A DNA stretch of 55,590 nucleotides from Cyanobacteria bacterium SZAS LIN-3 (GTDB lineage Bacteria > Cyanobacteriota > Vampirovibrionia > Obscuribacterales > Obscuribacteraceae): contig JAFEAV010000038.1 in the NCBI GenBank assembly GCA_018266215.1, positions 1 to 55,590 on the forward strand, given 5' to 3'. Numbering within the stretch: the first letter of the stretch is position 1; the number at the start of each line of letters is the position of its first letter. The position numbers were made by a program, and so were the translations under genes. Below are positions 41,352-49,142 of the stretch, piece after piece. The notes under the pieces are model-generated. The model was not told where the DNA came from. It saw nothing but the letters and a program-made list of their open reading frames with translations, and made no database searches.

Positions 41352-41567
41352 ATGATCGAAAGAAAAACCGTCCGTGACGTCATCCCCCTCGACGTGCACG
41401 GCCGACCCACCGATACCGTCGTGCCCGCCGGCTTCCTTGTGCGCCTGGAACCGATGGCCCAGTTCGTCGAGAACTACCCCAACCAGCCTGGCCACACCCT
41501 GTGCCATGTGTACCTCGAAGGCGAGCTGCGCTGGCTCCCCGACGATGCCATTGCCCCTGGTGCCTGA
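41352..41567 (+). CDS. Small orphan protein (71 aa)
   Basis: ATG 41352 is preferred (AAGGGATC 5 nt upstream); an in-frame ATG at 41301 would add 17 residues with a weaker signal. Product MIERKTVRDVIPLDVHGRP... with a probable beta structure and an acidic C-terminus. The region starting at 41301 could instead encode a leader. It lies between two membrane protein genes. Function unknown. Confidence 0.65.
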   Translation: MIERKTVRDVIPLDVHGRPTDTVVPAGFLVRLEPMAQFVENYPNQPGHTLCHVYLEGELRWLPDDAIAPGA

Positions 41568-41601
41568 CCCGCCGTTCAACAATCTCCTCTGAAGGAATCA
41601 C

Positions 41602-42054
41602 ATGTCGATCATCGGTTACATCTTCTGCGGTGTGCATGTCGCTGCCGCTCTCTTCCTGCTGTTGGCGAGCAAGCGTGCAAATCACGCTGTGCCCTACACG
41701 CTCTTTTTCCTCGGTCTCGGGGACGCCTACTTCGCCGCCAGTGATGCACCATCCGGTGTGCTTGCGTTGTCGGTCCTGGAAGTCGTCGCCATCGTGCGTC
41801 TGGTGCTGAACGGCGGCATCCTCAGCACCGCCGGCAGCTCAGTCAGCAGGCACACCGTCAAGGTGTTCTCCAAGTCGTTCTGGGCCAGCTTCTTCACCTG
41901 CTTGCTCACTTCCCTGCTCTTCCTCATCACCTTGCAGGTGACCTTCGCCAAGTACGCCATCCTGGCCTTCCCGGCGTTCTTCGCGGTGGAATACGCCTTC
42001 CGGCTGCGCCGTGCCGCAAAAGCTCAGGCTTTCATCGACGGCCCCAAGAAGTAA
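41602..42054 (+). CDS. Membrane protein (150 aa)
   Basis: Four hydrophobic segments (about residues 3-22, 31-45, 50-70, 93-130) and a basic end (RLRRAAKAQAFIDGPKK). TGAAGGAATCAC precedes the ATG. 34 nt after the small orphan gene. No known motif. Confidence 0.75.
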   Translation: MSIIGYIFCGVHVAAALFLLLASKRANHAVPYTLFFLGLGDAYFAASDAPSGVLALSVLEVVAIVRLVLNGGILSTAGSSVSRHTVKVFSKSFWASFFTCLLTSLLFLITLQVTFAKYAILAFPAFFAVEYAFRLRRAAKAQAFIDGPKK

Positions 42055-42085
42055 ACCTCTACCCTTCAACTTCAAGGAACCAAAC

Positions 42086-42271
42086 ATGAGCAACTTGCAA
42101 TCCGCCATCTTCGGCATCATCTGCTTTCTCGCGGCTTTTCCGCTCTCGAAGCTGGAGAAGTCCTTTGGTCTGTTCGGCGGCTTCGGTCCGGGCGGCACCT
42201 TCAAGTACGGTCGCCTGCTCGCCCTGATCGCGGTCTGCTGCGGCAGCTATCTGATCCTCAGGGCCGTCTGA
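42086..42271 (+). CDS. Small membrane protein (61 aa)
   Basis: ATG 42086 with CAAGGAAC upstream. Two hydrophobic segments (about residues 6-20 and 42-58) separated by a Gly-rich loop (GGFGPGGTFKYG). Last gene of the plus operon, followed by a large terminator. Function unknown. Confidence 0.7.
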   Translation: MSNLQSAIFGIICFLAAFPLSKLEKSFGLFGGFGPGGTFKYGRLLALIAVCCGSYLILRAV

Positions 42272-42284
42272 CCCTAACCTGAAC

Positions 42285-42336
42285 GGGCACCGGTTTGTCC
42301 CTGGCACCACTCGTGGTGACAGGGCTACTGGTGCCC
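42285..42336 (+). terminator. Rho-independent terminator with nested hairpin
   Basis: GGGCACCGGT...ACTGGTGCCC forms an outer stem around an inner CCTGgCACCACTCGTGGTGaCAGG hairpin, followed by TCTTCATCTTTTC. Ends the plus operon 40918-42271. Confidence 0.85.
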
Positions 42337-42359
42337 TCTTCATCTTTTCAAAACCACTG

Positions 42360-42382
42360 ATATACTAAACAAAGTAGTATAT
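42360..42382. repeat. Post-terminator AT dyad, copy E4
   Basis: A perfect 8-bp inverted repeat ATATACTA-AACAAAG-TAGTATAT, exactly between the convergent terminators at 42285-42336 and 42400-42431. The best-defined copy of the family. Confidence 0.7.
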
Positions 42383-42399
42383 TGACGGAAAAAAGAGAT

Positions 42400-42431
42400 T
42401 CCGGAAAGGCAGGCTTACCTGCCCTTCCGGA
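42400..42431 (-). terminator. Rho-independent terminator
   Basis: TCCGGAAaGGCAGG / CCTGCCcTTCCGGA with a CTTA loop; the minus strand continues ATCTCTTTTTTCC. Ends gene 42484-43038. Confidence 0.9.
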
Positions 42432-42483
42432 GATGTTTCTATCGATGCCCGTTGGTGGTCAGAGCCGAGCGGTCAGTTTCCTT

Positions 42484-43038
42484 CTAGCGGAAGCGTCTGC
42501 CGCTGGCGATGTCGATCGCCACCCAGGCGCTGCCGTCGCCCCAGCGGAAGGAACGGTTGTCACGGCAGAACACGGCGACGCTGAACAGGGTCGACGAGTC
42601 GGGCAGCGCGGCGATTTCTTGTGCTGTCAGCGTCTCGCCGCCCAGCAGTTGGAACTGGCCATTGCGTTGCCAGTGGCTTTCGATGAAGTCCACGGCTTGA
42701 GCCATGGTGGCGAAATGGCCGTCACCGACGCAGGTGGCGTTGCGGCGAACGAGCGGTCCTTCCATGTGCAACTGGAAGCTGCCGCCGTAGCGACCCTCGT
42801 GCCATTCGCAGTTGACCGCCTTCAGGTCCGGCCAGCGCTCTTCGATCTGCTTGCGCGTGATCGGCAGGCACAGCCCGCCGCTGCCGAAGGTCTTGTTGTC
42901 GCGCCAGGCCTGGAGCACTTCCAGTTTGGTCGTCAGGCTGGAGCCACCGCGGATGGGAGCGAAGAGGCAGGTCGGGGGATGGTCCAGACCACCCATGGCA
43001 ACGGCGGTGATGACGGTAGCGAGAGATTGAGTGTGCAT
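42484..43038 (-). CDS. Orphan protein (184 aa)
   Basis: Soluble protein with a beta-rich C-terminal half (LFSVAVFCRDNRSFRWGDGSAWVAIDIASGRRF) and several cysteines. Possible weak N-terminal hydrophobic start (LATVITAVAMGG). No catalytic motif. The start has AACTGTTGATAGG upstream, weak. It follows the 92-residue membrane gene by 30 nt, as last gene of a two-gene minus unit. G/C-biased codons. Confidence 0.72.
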   Translation of the reverse strand: MHTQSLATVITAVAMGGLDHPPTCLFAPIRGGSSLTTKLEVLQAWRDNKTFGSGGLCLPITRKQIEERWPDLKAVNCEWHEGRYGGSFQLHMEGPLVRRNATCVGDGHFATMAQAVDFIESHWQRNGQFQLLGGETLTAQEIAALPDSSTLFSVAVFCRDNRSFRWGDGSAWVAIDIASGRRFR

Positions 43039-43068
43039 GTTTGGCCTATCAACAGTTGAGTGAAGAGG

Positions 43069-43347
43069 TCAGTGGAAGTACCAGAGAGCGGCGCCGCCGC
43101 CACAGATGATCAGCAGGATGAGGATCCCCAGACCGGTGCTGTCGCCGCTCTTGTTCCCTTTGCCGCCGAAGAGCGCCGGGATGATGAAGAAGATCAGAGC
43201 CAGGGCGAAAAGCAGGTCCAGTCCCTTGTTGCTGCTCGAGCGGCGGTTGCTTGCGCGGGTGGCCTCATCCTTGCGGGCGCGGCGGGAGGCGAAGAACAGT
43301 GCGGTGATGATGCCGAGGGTACCGATGATGAAAAACAGAGCTTCCAT
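43069..43347 (-). CDS. Small membrane protein (92 aa)
   Basis: Three hydrophobic segments (about residues 2-20, 43-61, 72-90) with a basic linker after the first (RRARKDEATRASNRRSSSNK). GGAAGGCTC precedes the ATG. First gene of its unit. The minus strand upstream holds GCGCTTATTT, also seen before 30699 and 51924. Function unknown. Confidence 0.72.
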   Translation of the reverse strand: MEALFFIIGTLGIITALFFASRRARKDEATRASNRRSSSNKGLDLLFALALIFFIIPALFGGKGNKSGDSTGLGILILLIICGGGAALWYFH

Positions 43348-43772
43348 GATGAGCCTTCCATGTGCTGAAGAGTTGGTGCGATTACGCTTAGAACGTGGAC
43401 AGTGTGGTCCTGGGCCGGCGATTGTCGGCGGTTCGTGGCGCGGTAGGGGGAAGTGTGTTTGTCTTTAGGTTTGTTTGTGCCTGGAGAATTGGTTGATAGA
43501 GAGGCCTAAACCATACTCAAATAAGCGCGAGAAAAAGAACACTGTGACAGGAGTAGATAGCGTAAGAGTCCCACGATCTATCCTGACCTTGTTATGCGCT
43601 GGACGATAAGCGCGTGCTTTACAATTGGCACTGGTGGCTGCTGTCGGGTGTTTCGCTGCCGTCGATGCGCAAAAAGTCGTGCCACCGCAAGTGGTAGCAC
43701 GACTTTTCTGGGGTTGCCTGAAGAATGCCCGCAGCATTTCTCCAGGTTTAACCTATCAGGAGAAACGGGCAG
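43348..43772. other. Intergenic region with terminator
   Basis: No gene. Contains the strong hairpin at 43672-43707 (separate entry) and probable promoter sequences for the minus-strand unit starting at 43347, with CGCTTATTTGAGTATGG on the minus strand near 43511-43527. Confidence 0.4.
43672..43707 (-). terminator. Rho-independent terminator
   Basis: AAAAGTCGTGC / GCACGACTTTT with inner CACC-GCAA-GTGG; the minus strand continues TTTTTGCGC. Placed after gene 43773-44027. No TACTA dyad follows this one. Confidence 0.8.
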
Positions 43773-44027
43773 TTATCGGCCAGGTACTTTAAGTGGGTCA
43801 AAAGAGGTGAGGTGGCGATTCGCTCCCGTCGTCTTTTGATCTCTGAGCAAGCTCAGTGCGAGAAATAGGGACGGAAGAAAGGAGACCGCGATGCCTATGC
43901 GAGAGCAATAATAAAAGGCTTTCCAGCAGCGTTCGTAGTGGGGACCGGTGCTGAAGCCATAAAGCCAGCTCAGGACAATAACGCCAAGAATTCCAATGAG
44001 CAGAATTATAAACGTGGTCTTCTTCAT
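43773..44027 (-). CDS. Small membrane protein (84 aa)
   Basis: Start at ATG 44027 gives MKKTTFIILLIGILG; an in-frame ATG nine codons upstream has no better site. Two hydrophobic segments (about residues 4-21 and 42-62), cysteines in YERCWKAFYYCSR, and a polar tail. It stands between two terminators, so it is probably a single-gene unit. Function unknown. Confidence 0.62.
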   Translation of the reverse strand: MKKTTFIILLIGILGVIVLSWLYGFSTGPHYERCWKAFYYCSRIGIAVSFLPSLFLALSLLRDQKTTGANRHLTSFDPLKVPGR

Positions 44028-44122
44028 TCTTGCCTGGCCCCTCAGTCTTTGCATCGGACCATCTAATCACTATTGTGAGGCTCTGGCCACCCGGTTTTCC
44101 TCCATACCGCTCGCCTAGCACG

Positions 44123-44147
44123 TTAATATTATATAGAATAGTATATG
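44123..44147. repeat. Post-terminator AT dyad, copy E5
   Basis: TTAATATTATATAGAATAG followed by TATATG, an imperfect dyad with a TAGTATAT arm like E4. It lies beyond the minus-strand terminator at 44163-44202. Confidence 0.5.
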
Positions 44148-44162
44148 CGGGCAAAACAAAAC

Positions 44163-44202
44163 GCACCAGAGAGGAGAGCCGGATGGCTCCCCTTCCGGAT
44201 GC
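44163..44202 (-). terminator. Rho-independent terminator
   Basis: GCACCAGA-GAGGAGAGCC / GGCTCCCCTTCCGGATGC stem with a GGAT loop; the minus strand continues GTTTTGTTTTG. Ends gene 44233-44820. Confidence 0.8.
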
Positions 44203-44232
44203 ATTTTGTCAGCAGCCACAGAGGCGCTGCTT

Positions 44233-44820
44233 TTAGAAGCTCGTCGCCACCACCGGACGGTGATGGTTGAGCTGCCCGGCGTTGAAGCTGAGCATGGTGC
44301 CGTCGGCACGCATCTTCAGGCGGCTGCCCTCTTCGTCGTAGAAGCTGACAGTGCCTTTCATGCTGTCGCCGTCGGCCAGGACAGCGAGGAAGCGGAACTC
44401 TTCGTGGCCGGTGGTGTGGCCGTTGGGTCCGCGGTTGAGGTGCCTTGCTTCGTACAGCCAGTGGCAGCACGAATTGGGGCCGAGGGCCGTGCGGTAGTGC
44501 TCGGGCTCCGGATGCGCATCGGTGAAGGTCACCATGCGGCCGTCGATGACGCCGAGAACGAAGGCCTTGTTGTCGGCTGCGTCGTCGGCGGTTTCCGGCA
44601 CGATCTGGCGTCCAGCGGCGATGGAGCAGCGCATCAGGATGACGTCGTCCCCTTCGTGGCGGACGCAGTCGCTGCGCAGCAGGTCATCGCTGACCAGCAG
44701 GTAGCAGTCGCTGGGCACGTGCAGGAAAAACCGGGTCTGTCCGTCGGGGGTGGTTGCGGGTTCGCGCAACAGTTTGATGCCCTGGCTGACGGTGCCATTG
44801 TGGGCTGTTAGACATTTCAT
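44233..44820 (-). CDS. Orphan protein, paralogue of 33963-34535
   Basis: A 195-residue soluble protein with the same order of features as the protein at 33963: MKC start, CYLLVSDDLL, a RQIVPETAD segment and a terminal RADGTMLSF. Additional HTTGHEEFRFLAVLADGDSMKG and several His and Cys residues (SCCHW). AAGAGAG lies 11-6 nt before the ATG. Function unknown; the two copies suggest a small lineage-specific family. Confidence 0.72.
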   Translation of the reverse strand: MKCLTAHNGTVSQGIKLLREPATTPDGQTRFFLHVPSDCYLLVSDDLLRSDCVRHEGDDVILMRCSIAAGRQIVPETADDAADNKAFVLGVIDGRMVTFTDAHPEPEHYRTALGPNSCCHWLYEARHLNRGPNGHTTGHEEFRFLAVLADGDSMKGTVSFYDEEGSRLKMRADGTMLSFNAGQLNHHRPVVATSF

Positions 44821-44900
44821 GGTTTTACTCTCTTGGGCTCTGGTCGGGAGCCTGTTTTTACGCCACCGCGACCGACCGGTGGAGGTTTAAACAGAAACGA

Positions 44901-44955
44901 CACCCCCGGGCCGGAGCGACCAGGTGCGAGCACCTGAATCACTCCGACCGGGGTG
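44901..44955 (-). terminator. Terminator-like long hairpin
   Basis: CACCCCcGGgCCGGAG...CTCCGaCCGGGGTG outer arms enclose an inner CAGGTGC-GA-GCACCTG hairpin; the minus strand continues TCGTTTCTGTTT. Placed after gene 44980-45399. Confidence 0.7.
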
Positions 44956-44979
44956 TATCGTCGGAACAGAAGCCGGCGA

Positions 44980-45399
44980 CTACTGGTCGTCGCGCTTGGA
45001 CTCGTCCTTGGTCGCGCCGTAGTTGTTCACGTCTTCGGACATGCCCGTGTCCTTGCGGGACCACAGGCTCGTCTTCAGGAACTTGCCGCTCGGGCGACGC
45101 AGGGCGATGAAGTAGCACGGACCACCGTGCCACGGCTTGCACTGCACGTACTCCTCGTACACCACCCCGGACGGGAAGGTGTAGCGGTGCAGGTTGGCGA
45201 CGTGCTCGCCGGGTTCGAGGTAGTGCCCCTCGATCTGCCCGATGACCGTGATTTCGGCCAGGGGCTTGTCGAGCGTGCGGTCGAACTTGACCACACTCTG
45301 GTCGGGCATGATGGTCACGCCGATCTCGCGAACGCGGATCGAGCGACCGACGATCTTCTTGGCGCGGGCGGTGAGGCCCATGTATTGGTCAGAGCGCAT
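44980..45399 (-). CDS. Orphan protein (139 aa)
   Basis: Soluble, beta-rich (VREIGVTIMPDQSVVKF, AEITVIGQIEGHYLEPG, YTFPSGVVYEEYVQCKPW) with a charged C-terminal tail (NNYGATKDESKRDDQ). TGGAGAATTACC precedes the ATG. It follows the large HExxH gene by about 120 nt on the same strand. Strong G/C codon bias. No family recognised. Confidence 0.72.
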   Translation of the reverse strand: MRSDQYMGLTARAKKIVGRSIRVREIGVTIMPDQSVVKFDRTLDKPLAEITVIGQIEGHYLEPGEHVANLHRYTFPSGVVYEEYVQCKPWHGGPCYFIALRRPSGKFLKTSLWSRKDTGMSEDVNNYGATKDESKRDDQ

Positions 45400-45522
45400 G
45401 GTAATTCTCCAGGGTATGAAAAACAGGTTTATTTCGTGTCAACTGCTAGAAAAAAGGCTCCGTGCAAGACCCGGACGATGGTGACTTTCGCCACCACCGC
45501 CCGAGTACTCACGACAGAGTTG

Positions 45523-47433
45523 TTACTTCGTCGCCGTCGCCGGCTCGGAAGTGGCGGTCACGACGGGGCACTGATTGGCCGCCAGGCTCGAGAGCGAGGC
45601 GATCATCTTCAGCGCAGCGCCGTTGACCTGCTTGGCCGCAGCCTTGGCCTCCATCTTGCCCTCGTGGACGAGCTTGAGGTAGGCCTGCGAAGCGGCGGCG
45701 CCGACGTAGGTCGCGAAGATGCTTCCCTTGTCGGTGGGCAGGTCGGAGACGCCCGCCGCCAGGAGGTCGGTGAGGACATCCACCTTGGCCTGGCGCTTGT
45801 CGTTCCACATCACCAGGTCGCCACAGCTCTTGCCCAGCTGCGACTCCATCTTGGTGCGGATGATGGCCTTCGCCACCACCGGTGCCACCGCGATCAGGTC
45901 CGCCGTCGAGAACTTGATGACCAGGTCCGACTTGCCCTCGGCGTCCTTGTAGACGATCTCCTTGGGCAGTTCGTCACCGACGGCGAAGTCGGCGAGCTGA
46001 CGCAGCTTCTTCCCCGGCTCGGCGAAACCGATCTCCTCCAGGGCAGCGGCCACGATGTTGATGCGGATGTAGTCCACCGGATGCTCTTCGAAGATCAGCC
46101 CGGTCGAGCCGTCCTTCTGGGGCACCAGGTCGAAGCGCGACTCGGTGCGAATCAGCTTCGTCTTGGAGGAGACGCTGCCGTCGCGCACCATCATGGCCGG
46201 GAAGGACATGACCATGTTGTCGCCGAAGGACGGGCCCGAGAAGAGCACGCCACCGACGACGTCGGCGTCGATTTCGCTCAGCCAGTCGCACATCAGCTTC
46301 ACGACCAGGTCGATGGTGGCCACCGTCTGATCGCCGAGCTGCATGTCCTCCTTCTCGAACTTCAGCGTGCCCGCGGCGTGCGCGTCACGGATGGCCTTCT
46401 CGACCGCCGCCAGCATCTCTTCCTCGAGGCCCTGCACGTCGTGGTAGACGTTGTGGCGAGCCTCGTGTCCCAGGAGCGGGAGCACGAGCATGAGGATGTC
46501 CAGCATCTCGAAGGGCAGCTGGAGAGCGTTGGCGCCGATCGGCCCCTTGGTGCCGGGGATGGTGGCCAGGCCGCTGGCGGTGACGCGTGCCATGAAGACG
46601 TCGCCGACCTTGTAGGTCGAGCTGGGCAGCTGCTGGTCGACGGGCTTGCCGTCCTGGCCGCAGTGCAGGTCGCCGGCGAAGTAGAGGCGGAAGGCGTCGT
46701 CGAAGAACGTTTCCACCGTGGACAGCTCGGTCGCGAAACGACCGTCACGCAGCTGCTTGATGCTCTCGCAGTAGATGTTGAGCACGTAGAGCACGCGCGC
46801 CAGTTCCTGGTCGATCAGCTCGACGGCCTTGGCGATGACCGCCTGGATGGGGGCCTTCGGGTTGAGCTTGGCGAGCTTGTTGGTCAGGTCGGGCAGCGCC
46901 TTGCGGTAGGCGACGTTCGCCTTGTCGAGCTGGCGTGCCAGGCTCTTCGCGGCGTCCTGCTTCTTGGCCGAGAGGTTGGTGGAACCCCAGGCCGCGATCG
47001 TGGTCAGGTCGCCGAAGCGCTCCTCGTAGTAGCCGTCGAACATGCGGTTCATCATCATGCCCTGCATGCCGTCAGCCGCCGTGAGGAGGTTCTTGCCGGG
47101 GATGTAGGTCTCCTTCGTCTCGCCGGCCGGGACGACCGGAGCGATGTTGGGGACCACGATCTTGCCGACGATGTTGCTGCTGCCACGGACGCTGATGAAG
47201 CTGGAGGACGGGCTGACGTCCTTGCCGGCCTTCTTCAGGCGCTTCTTGGCGCGGCGTTCGGCCTTGGCGGCACGCTTCATGGCGTTGTCGACGATCACCT
47301 TGGGATCGATTTCCATGTCCGGCGTGCCGGTGCCGGTGCTGTCGATCTGCGTGTGGTGCTCGTGGCCGGGCTCCGGGGTGCGCTTGCTGGCGATGGTGGC
47401 CGGACGCTGGATCTTGAGGGTGAAGTTTGTCAT
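45523..47433 (-). CDS. Large HExxH orphan, putative zincin
   Basis: ATG 47433 with AAAAGGAG 5 nt upstream. Of 636 residues, the first ~75 are basic and helical (AKAERRAKKRLKKAGK). LLGHEARHNVYHD at 321-333 contains H323-E324-x-x-H327. About 60 residues later SEIDADVVGGV offers E387 as a possible third ligand in an E-x-x-x-D arrangement, as in gluzincins. The rest is helical, without membrane segments or signal peptide, so a cytoplasmic protease or other zinc enzyme is possible. Codon use is the most G/C-biased of the window, implying high expression. Not assigned to a family. Confidence 0.72.
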   Translation of the reverse strand: MTNFTLKIQRPATIASKRTPEPGHEHHTQIDSTGTGTPDMEIDPKVIVDNAMKRAAKAERRAKKRLKKAGKDVSPSSSFISVRGSSNIVGKIVVPNIAPVVPAGETKETYIPGKNLLTAADGMQGMMMNRMFDGYYEERFGDLTTIAAWGSTNLSAKKQDAAKSLARQLDKANVAYRKALPDLTNKLAKLNPKAPIQAVIAKAVELIDQELARVLYVLNIYCESIKQLRDGRFATELSTVETFFDDAFRLYFAGDLHCGQDGKPVDQQLPSSTYKVGDVFMARVTASGLATIPGTKGPIGANALQLPFEMLDILMLVLPLLGHEARHNVYHDVQGLEEEMLAAVEKAIRDAHAAGTLKFEKEDMQLGDQTVATIDLVVKLMCDWLSEIDADVVGGVLFSGPSFGDNMVMSFPAMMVRDGSVSSKTKLIRTESRFDLVPQKDGSTGLIFEEHPVDYIRINIVAAALEEIGFAEPGKKLRQLADFAVGDELPKEIVYKDAEGKSDLVIKFSTADLIAVAPVVAKAIIRTKMESQLGKSCGDLVMWNDKRQAKVDVLTDLLAAGVSDLPTDKGSIFATYVGAAASQAYLKLVHEGKMEAKAAAKQVNGAALKMIASLSSLAANQCPVVTATSEPATATK

Positions 47434-47897
47434 GGTAGCTCCTTTTGAACATGTGTGAACGCCCGGAGACCTGCACAGGCTCTGGGTATTCATCGCGTTA
47501 AACAAATGGTTTTCTACTTACCGAACTCCAGCTTCACCATGGGTGTGCAAAGACCAGGGTGACTGCCTCACGTGAGGCTGCAGAAAAAGACCTGACACGA
47601 GACACGACCTTGTTAGCTGTTCTTGCGTTTTGCGCGTGCGCGACCGATCAGCAAAGAATGCTGGGGAAAGGTCGGCGGAACAGTGGCTCAGGTAATGTTT
47701 TTGTGTGTTGGTCTTTTAAAGGCTTAGAGGATAAATAGTGAGTTGAGACTAATGAAAGGAGCCGAGGGCATGCAAGCCCCGTCAGGAGCCTGTGGGGCAT
47801 AGAAATATGAGACATGGCCTGTAAACTCGATTCCTGACATTAAATCGAGGTTCTGGCTGTAAACTTGGGTTAGGTTAGCTCGCGCTAATGTTTCTCA
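47434..47897. promoter_or_regulatory. Long leader upstream of the HExxH gene
   Basis: No gene. GAGTTGAGACTAATGA (47742-47757) matches the leader of the 1668-2075 gene. Between it and the ATG lie about 310 bases, including a CCTCACGTGAGG palindrome (47569-47580) and mixed-composition sequence, a very long potential 5' untranslated region. Confidence 0.5.
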
Positions 47898-49025
47898 TCA
47901 CGCGGCTGTCGCTATGGACACGCCGTTTTTGCGGAAGGCGAAAGTGAGCAGCGCCTGGTTGAGGCTCAGTTTTTGCAGGTGGAAAAGCTGATAAAGCACG
48001 GCACCGGCATTGACCAGCGAGACTTCGTCCGGGAAACACTCGGAGAGCAGTTCGCGCAGGGTACTGGTGTCTTCAAGCGAGTGCTTGAAGGCGTCCAGGG
48101 TCTGGTTGGGATCGCTGGAGAGTTTCGCCATAACCACGCGCAGCTTGCTGTTGGTCAGGTAGCCGGAGGCTTTTAGAAAATCCTGGAAGGTCAGTCCATC
48201 AAAGTTTTGCTTCGGTTCCTTGAGCTTGGCGACACTGTATATGACGTCGCAGGCTGCTTCTATCGAGAGCAAGTGGGCGCCAATCAAATTTTGCACGCAA
48301 AGAGCTGCCGTCAGGGTCTCATCCGAAATCAGCTCGTTTTCCACAAGATATTCGCCGATCAGCTGTTTGCGTTCGCGGGCTGCGGCGATGGCGTCTTCAA
48401 TTTGTTTGCTGGTCAAGATTTTGCTGTAAATCAAAATTTCACCCAGGGCAAAATGACCACTGCCGGCCGAAATTTTGATACTGAGCTGGAGATTGGCCTG
48501 GCGAATCTGCTCAATACCGGCGGCGCGGGCCAGGCTGCCCTTGCGAATCTGGCTCTGAACATCGAGGGCGTAATCAACCAGTGCCGGTTCGAGGGCGTCG
48601 AAGGTGGTGAGGATATGGCCCAGGGGGAGCGCCGAGAAGTCGGCCGCTTTCAAGGCGATATCGAGTTGCTGCGGGCTTATCGCCTGAGCGTCGGCTAGAA
48701 GCTCACCCAGTCTGGTGCGGCGGGTGGTCTTAGCCTGCAAACCCATCGACTGCAGGGCGTCGGACAGGGGGATGTGGCCCTTGCAAACCTTTTGCACGGC
48801 CTTTGATAGGGCTGATTTTTCAAAAATGCCGTCTCGCAAAAGAGACTGCGCTTCCAGAACGGCCTTGAGATCGTTGTCGGTGATTAGATCAAGCAAAATC
48901 AGGCACTTGCCGAACGGTAGGCCGCTGTGGGCTGATAGTTCTTCGGTTTTGGTGCATGCCTCAGGGCTGAGAACACCAAATTCTTGTAGGAGCGTTCCAA
49001 GTCTGGCTACTGGCTGAACTGGCAT
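47898..49025 (-). CDS. GspE-N/MshEN-like repeat protein
   Basis: A 375-residue protein built of repeats with the pattern R-L-G-x-L-L-x-E-x-x-x-(L/I)-(S/T)...L-x-x-A-L...P-L/F-G-x-x-L. Clear units start near residue 8 (RLGTLLQEFGVLS), 104 (RLGELLADAQAIS) and 192 (ALGEILIYSKILT), with a half-unit near 280. This resembles the N-terminal MshEN domain of type II secretion/pilus ATPases, which binds cyclic di-GMP in some members. No ATPase domain. A ligand-binding role is a hypothesis. Weak start signal. Confidence 0.75.
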   Translation of the reverse strand: MPVQPVARLGTLLQEFGVLSPEACTKTEELSAHSGLPFGKCLILLDLITDNDLKAVLEAQSLLRDGIFEKSALSKAVQKVCKGHIPLSDALQSMGLQAKTTRRTRLGELLADAQAISPQQLDIALKAADFSALPLGHILTTFDALEPALVDYALDVQSQIRKGSLARAAGIEQIRQANLQLSIKISAGSGHFALGEILIYSKILTSKQIEDAIAAARERKQLIGEYLVENELISDETLTAALCVQNLIGAHLLSIEAACDVIYSVAKLKEPKQNFDGLTFQDFLKASGYLTNSKLRVVMAKLSSDPNQTLDAFKHSLEDTSTLRELLSECFPDEVSLVNAGAVLYQLFHLQKLSLNQALLTFAFRKNGVSIATAA

Positions 49026-49142
49026 AAAACCTCGGTCGATAGAATCCGCGAAACCTGCCTAGACATTATAAGGCCAAATAAAAAAAATTCCGGCCAGGAC
49101 TTTTGGCTGCCGAGCGGCTTTTCAAGGGGTTTGGGCCCGCCC

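Noticed and set aside
44953..47448. 831-codon plus-strand frame
   Set aside because: A shadow produced by extreme codon bias on the opposite strand; its product is Val/Leu/His/Arg-rich without domains, while the minus frame has a good start and an HExxH motif.
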